Below are positions 1 through 6,581 of a stretch of 15,071 nt of DNA, one piece after another (position 1 is the first letter of the stretch; every line of letters begins with the position of its first letter). The stretch is from Candidatus Aminicenantes bacterium UBA4820 (lineage in GTDB: Bacteria; Acidobacteriota; UBA4820), in assembly GCA_002402325.1 (NCBI GenBank), contig DHFQ01000175.1:1-15071 (forward strand). Reading direction: 5' to 3'. The notes below the pieces were generated by a model, which was given only the letters and a program-made list of their open reading frames with translations, searched no databases and was not told the origin of the DNA. The translations under genes were made by a program, and so were the position numbers.

Positions 1-21
1 AAATCAATATCGGATTTTGGG

Positions 22-1311
22 TTATGGTTTTTTAAGATGGATGGTTGCCTCTACTCCTATAGAATCTCCATTTTTTATTTCAAGATTTCCGCCCATTCTC
101 TGCGTTAATTCTTTTGAAAGCAAAAGCCCAAGCCCTGTTCCGCTCTCTTTTGTCGTAAGATAACCAACAAATGGATCATCCTTAAGCTGTTCAGGAAGCC
201 CATTTCCATTGTCTTTTATCTTTATCAAAATATTTGATTCATATTCAAAAGCAATTATCTCAATTTCTCCATTTTGATTTACCGCTTCAACCGCATTTAA
301 AATAATATTGTGTATCACCTGAAAAAGTTCCTCGTAAGAGGCAAGAACTTTCTGATGTTCTTTTACGCCGTTTTTAATTGAAATATTTTTTTTAAGAATT
401 AAAGGAGACAACGATCTTAAAACATCCATCAGAACTTCATTTAAGGCAACTTCTTCGGTTGAAACAGGTTTATTGCTTGATAGGTCTTTAAATCTCTTTG
501 TAAGCCTCGTCAATCTATCAATCTGATAATTTCCCTCTTTTATAAGTTTATCCAATGTCTCTTTGAAGGTTTCATCGTCTTCTCTTAAAGAAACAATCTC
601 TTGAAAGTAGAGTTTAAGCGGTGTTAGAGAGTTGTGAAGTTCGTGCGATAAAAGCCTTGCAAGTTCTGTTCTACTTTTTGACAATGACATTTCCATCGCA
701 GAAGTTATGTCCTTATAGTGATAGAAGATTATATCTCCTCTCTCTATTATGCTTTCTTCATACTGCCTTCCTTTGTAGATTAGACTTTTCTTTCCTGAAT
801 CCATAAATTTTTGATAAAGTTCTTCCCCCAATTTATTTGATGTCAAAATAGTATTGCCCTTTTTTAGTAAAACTCCATCATCAAGAATAAGAAAGAATTG
901 GTCAAGGATATTTTGAGCATTTCTCAATGTTTTTCTTGTTTTAGCTTCTCTTTCCTGAAAGTTTAGCGATGCAAGAAGGTATCTAAGATTTAAGGGCTTT
1001 TCAAGGAAATCAACAACTCCCGACTCTTTGGCAATAACCGGCGTCTCCTCTTCTCCATATCCCGTCATAATGGTTATTAGAATGTCAGGATTATTGGCTT
1101 TAAGATATGGAATCAAATCTATTCCACTCATTTCCGGAAGTTTCAAATCAAGAAGTGCAAGGTCAATTGTGTTTGATTTACTTATCTCAATCGCCTTTGA
1201 AGGAGCATCAGCAAAAAAAAGGTTAAAATCTGTGTGTCTCTTAAAAATTCTTTCAAGTTCAGAAGATGCCTTTTTGTCATCTTCAACTACAAGGAGAGAT
1301 ATTTTATCCAT
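22..1311 (-). CDS. Receiver-histidine kinase hybrid protein (REC, PAS-like, HisKA/HATPase)
   Basis: A 429-residue cytoplasmic signalling protein with no membrane segment. Residues 1-118 form a response-regulator receiver: acidic pocket E10-D11-D12, phosphoacceptor D55, T83 and K105 in EKP. Residues about 135-205 look like a degenerate PAS-type sensor ending in YKDIT. The kinase core follows: H223 in SHELHNSLTPLKL, N339 in the N box, DNGNG at 367-371 and GTGLGL at 391-396. All residues needed for phosphoryl transfer are therefore present. No DNA-binding or enzymatic output domain is seen. The ATG is preceded by GAGGAG four bases upstream and the gene overlaps the upstream kinase gene by 8 bases. 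From the order I infer that the membrane kinase phosphorylates this receiver, which then tunes its own kinase activity toward an unseen regulator. Function class is sure; partner and signal are not. Confidence 0.93.
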   Translation of the reverse strand: MDKISLLVVEDDKKASSELERIFKRHTDFNLFFADAPSKAIEISKSNTIDLALLDLKLPEMSGIDLIPYLKANNPDILITIMTGYGEEETPVIAKESGVVDFLEKPLNLRYLLASLNFQEREAKTRKTLRNAQNILDQFFLILDDGVLLKKGNTILTSNKLGEELYQKFMDSGKKSLIYKGRQYEESIIERGDIIFYHYKDITSAMEMSLSKSRTELARLLSHELHNSLTPLKLYFQEIVSLREDDETFKETLDKLIKEGNYQIDRLTRLTKRFKDLSSNKPVSTEEVALNEVLMDVLRSLSPLILKKNISIKNGVKEHQKVLASYEELFQVIHNIILNAVEAVNQNGEIEIIAFEYESNILIKIKDNGNGLPEQLKDDPFVGYLTTKESGTGLGLLLSKELTQRMGGNLEIKNGDSIGVEATIHLKKP

Positions 1312-2929
1312 TTTTCTCCTCTGACATTTTAAATTTAATTTTTACAAATGCACCATTTTCCTTTCTGTTGCCTATCTCTACAACTCCTCCAAGTTTCTTT
1401 GTATAATTTTCAACTATAAAGAGTCCAAGCCCCATTCCCTGAGCCTTTGTTGTAAAAAATGGTTCATACGGGTTATTGAGATATTCTCTACTAAATCCCT
1501 TCCCGTTGTCCTTGACTTCAAGGATCGCTAAATCTTCCTCTTTGTAAAATGAAAATTCAATTAAGGGCGATTCTTCTTCAACTGTTGCATCCTTTGCATT
1601 TAGCAACAAATTAAGGGCAATTTCAACAAGGATATCCCTGTTTGCCATTATTTGAGGTTCATTTTCATCGTAGTTATAAATCACCTTTATTTTTTTTGAA
1701 AGTTGTGGCTCAAAAAGCCTTTTTACAACATCTATCCAATCTTTTGGCTTAAGTATTTCTTTTTCATCCAACCTTCTTTTAAATCTTAAGGCATTCAAGT
1801 CTTTTATTATTTTTTCGGCGGATTCAAGGTGTTCCTTGATTATTTTGACATCCTGTAAAACTGGAGCTCTCTCTTCAAGAAGAAGTGAATCAAGTCTAAG
1901 TTTTATTGGATTTAACGCATTATTTAGTTCATGAGAAAGTCCTGCACCAACCCGTTCCATCAAACCCAATTTCTCAGCCCGTATGAGTTGTTCCTTTTGT
2001 TCTTCAAACCTTTTTAAAAGTCCATCAAATGCCTCATAAAGCCTTTTAATTTCATCCTTTTCAAGAGTGGGTTTAGAGGTTTCCTCTTCCCATTTCTCCA
2101 TTCTTGCAGCAAGATTGGTAATGGGTAGAACAATTTTGGTTTCAATCTTTTTAAAAAACCTATACCACATATAAAAAAAGATGCCAAGCAGAAAGAAAAG
2201 AAAGAGAAAAATACCAATCTGAATCTTACCAAGCGTTACAACCACCTTCTTTTGAACGCCCTTAAGACTTCCTCTGTCAACAAGGACTTCAACCGTTCCA
2301 AATTTCCTCATTTGAAGAAGAAGCGGAAAGGTTACAGAGATAAGGTCTTTTTTAAAATGGGAATCTTCAAGAAGACTTTCTTCTTTCGCTTCTATCTTTG
2401 AAAAGCCCCAAATTGAATTTATTGAAACCCCTCTTAAGTGATCGGAAAAGGTTATTCTTGCCATAAGTTCCTGAGACAAAAAGGAGCATTCCTTTTCAAT
2501 CTCTTCCTCTAATACAACTTTTTTAACCTCTTTGATTTCATTTTCGCCAATTTGATAACCACTTTCAGAGGCAATCAAGGCGACTCTTAATTCAGGCAAA
2601 TCAATGTTTCTTCTTACGATAGATTTTAATCCGAGTGGAAAACTTTTTTCACCTTTGATTTTTTCTCGGGATAAAAGTGATAGTTGCTCTTCATAATAGG
2701 CTATTTTCGACAATCTTGGATTTGAGTTCAGGTCATATATTAGAATTCGTGCAAGGCTTTTTGCCTCTTCTTCCGTATATGAATCGATAGCATTATTCAA
2801 AATGTTTCTCTGCCACAGTGCTGTTAACACTGATACTACAATCAATGCAATGACTGAAGAGAGAAGAAAAGACTGCTCAACGATGGCATACCTTCTAAAT
2901 TTGTCTCTAAGTGAGTAATCTCTTTTCAT
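1304..2929 (-). CDS. Membrane sensor histidine kinase (NtrY-like H box)
   Basis: A 541-residue two-transmembrane sensor kinase. The first membrane helix spans about residues 18-38 and the second about 234-257. They enclose an extracytoplasmic domain of about 195 residues that I do not recognise. A HAMP-like linker and coiled coil (about 258-320) lead to the dimerisation helix with H333 in SHELNNALNPIKL, which resembles NtrY-type H boxes. The ATPase domain has N444, DNGKG at 474-478, PFFTTK at 490-495 and GMGLGL at 498-503, all intact. The ATG overlaps the TGA of the upstream lipoprotein gene as ATGA, so the two are probably translated together. Its H box is close to that of the downstream REC-kinase, which suggests related kinases working in one pathway. 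The signal is unknown; the adjacent binding lipoprotein is the obvious candidate to present it. Confidence 0.93.
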   Translation of the reverse strand: MKRDYSLRDKFRRYAIVEQSFLLSSVIALIVVSVLTALWQRNILNNAIDSYTEEEAKSLARILIYDLNSNPRLSKIAYYEEQLSLLSREKIKGEKSFPLGLKSIVRRNIDLPELRVALIASESGYQIGENEIKEVKKVVLEEEIEKECSFLSQELMARITFSDHLRGVSINSIWGFSKIEAKEESLLEDSHFKKDLISVTFPLLLQMRKFGTVEVLVDRGSLKGVQKKVVVTLGKIQIGIFLFLFFLLGIFFYMWYRFFKKIETKIVLPITNLAARMEKWEEETSKPTLEKDEIKRLYEAFDGLLKRFEEQKEQLIRAEKLGLMERVGAGLSHELNNALNPIKLRLDSLLLEERAPVLQDVKIIKEHLESAEKIIKDLNALRFKRRLDEKEILKPKDWIDVVKRLFEPQLSKKIKVIYNYDENEPQIMANRDILVEIALNLLLNAKDATVEEESPLIEFSFYKEEDLAILEVKDNGKGFSREYLNNPYEPFFTTKAQGMGLGLFIVENYTKKLGGVVEIGNRKENGAFVKIKFKMSEEKNG

Positions 2930-4020
2930 TTCTCTACATTTTTTAACCTTGCCTCAGCACGCATTAAGGCAGTTTCAGGGTCTCTACCATAAATTAAAAC
3001 ATCTTCAATAGATTCTTTTAAAAATCTCAATTCATCCCACTCAAAAGGGGAGGGAATAACGGTTGTCTTCTCTACCAGTTTTGCAGGAATTTCATCTTTT
3101 ATCTCTATTTTTATTGAGGGGGCATAGTTTTTCTTTATAAGTTTTTCCTGAAATTCCTTTGATACGAAATATCTCAATGGTTCTATGTTTTTTTTCTCAA
3201 ACCCATATCCCATAAGGCATAAACCATCATAGACGCCAAAAGATTTAAGAGTTGAAGGAAGAGGTTTTACCTCCAATTCTATTCCTTGCATCTTTAGTTT
3301 TTCTTTTAGTCCCTTTGCCTCAGAGAGGTTTATAAATGAAGCAACGGTATCGCCTTTTATAAATGAAATTTCTAATTTTGAAATTGGAATTTTCAGTAAG
3401 TAAAAATCATTGAAAAATGTTAGAAGTTTCACTGAATGGTAGTTGTAAAATCTATCAGGAACAATTCCCATCTCAGAGGCAAGAAGGGAAAGAAAAAGGA
3501 TTTCCTCATCCACTGATGAGAGGAGTAAGAATTTTCCTTCACCCCTTCTTCTTAAAGAAATTATGTCATCTTTCAGGATTCCAAGCGTCTTTGGTTCATC
3601 ACATTTTTCAAAAATATCTTTTCTATAGACAAAGACTGGAAAATCAAGTGTTAAAGGAAGGGCATAAATGCCTTTTTCAGTTAGAAAGGGTTTTTTAATC
3701 TCATCTCTCAAATCTTTTGCCCACTCTTTATTAAAATTAGAAGCCCATTCTTTCAAAAGAGTTGCCTTATTTGATTCAATTAATATGCAATCAAAAGCAG
3801 TTGAATTTGTAGAAAACAAAAGGAGTTCGAGGCTTGTAACTCTTTCTTCTGGCTTCAATGAAATTATTGAAAAATTATTTAAAATGAAAGGGTCCTTATC
3901 TTCAAAAAGTCTCAAAGAATTAGGAGGGATGCCAACTCTGATTGGGGTTTCCTTTACAACTTTTTCACTTGAACAGGATAAAAGTATTAGAAGAGTAAGA
4001 TACAAAAATATTTTTTTCAT
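2926..4020 (-). CDS. Lipoprotein resembling an extracellular solute-binding protein
   Basis: A 364-residue exported lipoprotein. The N terminus is a type II signal peptide: MKK, a hydrophobic stretch, then lipobox LLSC with C16 as the lipidation site. The rest has the look of a bilobal solute-binding protein: an early strand (ETPIRVGIPP), a middle segment with VFVYRKDIFEKC and a mostly helical C terminus ending in DPETALMRAEARLKN, as in sugar-type binding proteins. This family assignment is by general resemblance only. No ABC permease or ATPase gene is nearby. Instead the gene sits in ATGA overlap both with the TPR gene upstream and the sensor kinase downstream. I infer a ligand-receptor role for the kinase, similar in principle to periplasmic binding proteins that serve sensor kinases, rather than transport. 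The ligand is unknown; the aldose epimerase gene in the same run hints at a sugar. Confidence 0.78.
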   Translation of the reverse strand: MKKIFLYLTLLILLSCSSEKVVKETPIRVGIPPNSLRLFEDKDPFILNNFSIISLKPEERVTSLELLLFSTNSTAFDCILIESNKATLLKEWASNFNKEWAKDLRDEIKKPFLTEKGIYALPLTLDFPVFVYRKDIFEKCDEPKTLGILKDDIISLRRRGEGKFLLLSSVDEEILFLSLLASEMGIVPDRFYNYHSVKLLTFFNDFYLLKIPISKLEISFIKGDTVASFINLSEAKGLKEKLKMQGIELEVKPLPSTLKSFGVYDGLCLMGYGFEKKNIEPLRYFVSKEFQEKLIKKNYAPSIKIEIKDEIPAKLVEKTTVIPSPFEWDELRFLKESIEDVLIYGRDPETALMRAEARLKNVEK

Positions 4021-5609
4021 TTACTTTTTTTAGACATCTTGACCATCGTCTGAACAAGGTGCTCTGCAATAGACCTGTAAAGTTTTAAACCTAATTCAAG
4101 TTCCGTAGTTACAAGATGTTCGAGATCACCCTCAGGAATAAAAAAAAGTTTTGTTCCATTTTGCGCTATCAATGTGTTTGGCTGGGAGGGACCCTTTACA
4201 AGGGCACCAAGTCCAAAATAATCACCCCTTGTTACAAAACCAACAGCGCTTTTAGGGTTGCCAGGATCTGAAGTGATAGAGATTCCCCCTTCCAATACTA
4301 TGTATAGACCTTTGCTCTGCTCACCTTTCTTGAGTATCACTTCCCCCATTTTTGGATGTAAAATTGTTCCAGAAGTTGAGAGTTTTCTTAAATCCTCAAG
4401 AGTAAGTTTGTCAAGTAAGCTACACTCCCTTAAAGCATTTGTCTCAACCGTCTCTTCTGTGGAAATAGGTTGAGAAACGATCGGTTGTTTTTCTTTAACA
4501 TCTGATTTTGATAATGTCTCAATCCTTTTTTCAACATCTTTATAACCAAACCGGGTCTTCTGAATTTTTAGATAGACCTCTTTGGCTCTATCATACTCTT
4601 TACCAAACTCAAGAAGCCCTGCAACCTGATAAAGGATATCAAGTGAAGAGTCTGAAAGCGTGTCATAATGTAATAAAGGCTCAATAAGAGAAAGGGCAAG
4701 TTCTCTTTTCCCTTTTTGAAAAAGAATTTTACCCGCAAGAAGCCTACATTGAGCAAAATGTTGGTGAGAAGGTGGAATTGATTGCAAAAGTGGCAAAGCG
4801 AGGTCTGATTTGTTTGCCTTAAGATACATTCCCGCAGCTTTGACTGGGTCATTTAACTTTTCATAACATCTTGCCGCTTCTACAAACCTGCCTTCTTCAA
4901 AATGGATTTTCCCTGCCTTATCAAATTGGTGTGCCTTCTCAAAATTGTGTGCAGCAAGTTCACTTTCTTTGCATCTAACATAAAGCTCCGCTGCATCCTC
5001 ATAAAGCCCGCCAAGAGAATAGCACTCCGCAGCCTTCTTCTCATTGCCGAGCTTCTTAAAAGCATCTCCCGCTATTGAGTAATCCCTCGCCATAAGAAAC
5101 ATTTCCGCAAGGGCTGATAAGGCACTTTTTGGCATAGGCTCTGCAAGTAAAGACCACCCCGAAACAGCACCCTGCTTTAAGTAGAGATTAACAGCAATAT
5201 TTACATCACCATTTTTCAATGCTTTAAAAATATCATTTTGAGGCCAGGGCTCCTCTTTTGTTTCTACTGAAGCAGGTTGCGGGGTATCACTTTTTACGAC
5301 TTCAGGAGAAACTCTTTTTAACTGTTCTCTTGCAACCTCAGCCCTAATTTCATCACCCGCAAGACTGAAAAGATCTGCCGCCTTTTGCCACTCTTTCACC
5401 AAAAGGTAAAGTTTTGCAGCATCAAGAAGTTTTTGAGCCTTCTCATAATTTTTGGCAGCCTCTTTATACTCTCTGGCACAAACTAAAGCCCTCGCCGCTG
5501 AGGCGTAATCTCCAAGTGAAATAAAGGCTGATGCAGCCTCTCTGTATTGGCCATTTTCAAGGAATTCTCTTGCCCTGTCCGCCCTGTCTTTTGCCTTATC
5601 AATAATCAT
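4017..5609 (-). CDS. TPR-repeat protein with C-terminal cyclic-nucleotide-binding-type domain
   Basis: A 530-residue protein, apparently cytoplasmic, with no signal peptide or membrane helix. Residues about 5-100 and 125-350 are helical repeats of TPR type, with recurring pieces such as QYREAASAFISLGDY, LYEDAAELYVRC and RFVEAARCYEKL. A linker rich in Ser, Pro and charged residues (about 101-125) divides the two arrays, and another (about 366-392) leads to a cNMP-binding-type beta roll at about 395-515, recognised from GEVILKKGEQSKGLYIVLEGGISI and GDYFGLGAL (split over residues 422-470). The phosphate-binding cassette is altered: the usual FGE is FGL (L467) and the usual Arg near the Ala-Thr is absent, so cAMP or cGMP binding in the normal way is doubtful. 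There is no DNA-binding helix after the roll. ATG with GGAAGG upstream. It overlaps the lipoprotein gene by ATGA, so it probably acts as scaffold or adaptor in the same signalling unit. Confidence 0.88.
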   Translation of the reverse strand: MIIDKAKDRADRAREFLENGQYREAASAFISLGDYASAARALVCAREYKEAAKNYEKAQKLLDAAKLYLLVKEWQKAADLFSLAGDEIRAEVAREQLKRVSPEVVKSDTPQPASVETKEEPWPQNDIFKALKNGDVNIAVNLYLKQGAVSGWSLLAEPMPKSALSALAEMFLMARDYSIAGDAFKKLGNEKKAAECYSLGGLYEDAAELYVRCKESELAAHNFEKAHQFDKAGKIHFEEGRFVEAARCYEKLNDPVKAAGMYLKANKSDLALPLLQSIPPSHQHFAQCRLLAGKILFQKGKRELALSLIEPLLHYDTLSDSSLDILYQVAGLLEFGKEYDRAKEVYLKIQKTRFGYKDVEKRIETLSKSDVKEKQPIVSQPISTEETVETNALRECSLLDKLTLEDLRKLSTSGTILHPKMGEVILKKGEQSKGLYIVLEGGISITSDPGNPKSAVGFVTRGDYFGLGALVKGPSQPNTLIAQNGTKLFFIPEGDLEHLVTTELELGLKLYRSIAEHLVQTMVKMSKKSK

Positions 5610-5651
5610 ATCAAATACCTTCCATACATTTTTACCAAAAAATTAAATAAT

Positions 5652-5668
5652 TTACAAGGTGATTGTAA
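5652..5668. repeat. Short inverted repeat TTACAA/TTGTAA at the end of the epimerase gene
   Basis: Arms TTACAA (5652-5657) and TTGTAA (5663-5668) flank GGTGA and include the epimerase stop codon. In minus-strand RNA it would form a weak six-pair A/U-rich stem followed by a loosely U-rich stretch. It could act as a weak processing or attenuation point between the epimerase and TPR genes, but it is too AT-rich and short to be called a terminator. Confidence 0.3.
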
Positions 5669-6497
5669 TTTTTATTTGTCTTTGAAAATATTTATTTCTT
5701 TTGAGAATAACTATTCCCTCTTTCTTCAAAAAATCTCCTTCAAACCTTTTATAATCGTTGATACCAAGCCAGGGCTCAATGCAAAGAAATCTTGCTTTTA
5801 ACTTCTTCCAGAGCCCCAGATACTCAAAGTTTTCAAAATCTAACCCTATTTTCTCTCCACTTTTATCTCTTCTTGATAGTGTAACAGATTTTGACTCTGG
5901 ATTTTTTAAAATGATTGCATCCCTTATAAAAATTCCCTCATCAAGCGCAAGAATTCTATCTTGTAAAATAAACTTTTCGCTTGAACTTATTAGCCCATTT
6001 TCTAAAATCAACCGCTCCAAATTTTCTTCCTTTTCAAAAAATAGAGCATAGTTTTCTAACTCTTCATCTTCTTCAAATGGACATACAAAAGCAGGATGGA
6101 AACCTATTGAAAAAGGCAAAATATCTTCAAAATTGTTTTCAACCCTAAAGGCGATGCGGAGAGTATTTCCCGTTAGCTCGTAGACTACATAAAGTAAAAA
6201 TTTAAAAGGATAATTTTTTAAACTTTCTTCATTTTCTTTAAGAAGAAATGTTGCCCTATCAGTGCTTTTACCTATCAATTCAAAATTTGAATCCCTTGCA
6301 AATCCGTGTTGTGGCATTTTATATTTTTTATCACCAATTTTATATTCATCGTCTTTCAACTTTCCAACAATGGGAAAAAGTATTGGCGATTGCCTTCCCC
6401 AGAATTGGGGGTTACCATCCCAGAGAAAATCCTTTCTAAACTCCTTGTGATACAAAGAGGCAAGTTCTGCACCCTTTTCCTTTATTGAAACTTTCAA
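5652..6497 (-). CDS. Aldose 1-epimerase (galactose mutarotase-like, LacX-type)
   Basis: At least 281 residues of the mutarotase superfamily, which interconverts alpha and beta anomers of aldoses or hexose phosphates in the cytoplasm. Seen from the TTG start: GAELASL at 9-15, WGRQSPILFPIVGKL at 33-47, HGFAR at 64-68, GFHPAF at 132-137 and EPW at 241-243. The histidines H64 and H134 and glutamate E241 are the expected catalytic set. The coordinates use the first standard start in frame (TTG, 6497), but family resemblance continues upstream (FNLENDFLK). A GGAGG lies four bases before an in-frame ATA at 6521, so translation probably begins there and gives 289 residues. The gene lies 42 bases upstream of the TPR gene on the same strand, so it probably heads that signalling operon. 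Substrate not determinable. Confidence 0.9.
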   Translation of the reverse strand: MKVSIKEKGAELASLYHKEFRKDFLWDGNPQFWGRQSPILFPIVGKLKDDEYKIGDKKYKMPQHGFARDSNFELIGKSTDRATFLLKENEESLKNYPFKFLLYVVYELTGNTLRIAFRVENNFEDILPFSIGFHPAFVCPFEEDEELENYALFFEKEENLERLILENGLISSSEKFILQDRILALDEGIFIRDAIILKNPESKSVTLSRRDKSGEKIGLDFENFEYLGLWKKLKARFLCIEPWLGINDYKRFEGDFLKKEGIVILKRNKYFQRQIKITITL

Positions 6498-6525
6498 AAA
6501 ATCATTCTCAAGATTAAATATATTT

Positions 6526-6530
6526 CCTCC
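6526..6530 (-). promoter_or_regulatory. Ribosome binding site GGAGG before a likely ATA start (6521)
   Basis: On the minus strand GGAGG is followed by AAAT and then ATA, in frame with the epimerase. The ferredoxin gene has the same layout (GGAGG, four bases, ATG at 8183). The standard TTG start at 6497 is 28 bases from this site and has only a weak GAGA before it. This supports an AUA start, or an ATG altered to ATA. Confidence 0.6.
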
Positions 6531-6534
6531 AAAT

Positions 6535-6565
6535 AAAAAAGAGCCCCTTATTGGGGCTCTTTTTT
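6535..6565 (-). terminator. Intrinsic terminator of the LysM gene, symmetric
   Basis: GAGCCCC (6541-6547), loop TTATT, GGGGCTC (6553-6559), flanked by six A on the left and six T on the right. On the minus strand the seven-pair GC-rich stem is followed by TTTTTT, a textbook intrinsic terminator 23 bases after the LysM stop codon. It would also work in plus-strand RNA. The U tract ends only four bases before the GGAGG of the epimerase gene, so it also sits in the leader of the next gene. Confidence 0.93.
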
Positions 6566-6581
6566 CATCAGAACATACACT

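Noticed and set aside
1028..1324. Open frame of 98 codons on the plus strand
   Set aside because: It is antisense to the receiver domain, whose active-site motifs are clearly in the minus-strand frame.
3668..4033. Open frame of 121 codons on the plus strand
   Set aside because: It lies opposite the lipoprotein gene, has no ribosome binding site and gives a protein of no recognisable family; the minus-strand frame has the signal peptide and operon overlaps.
5652..5668. Terminator between the epimerase and TPR genes
   Set aside because: The stem is six mostly A/T pairs and the following tract is not a clean run of T.
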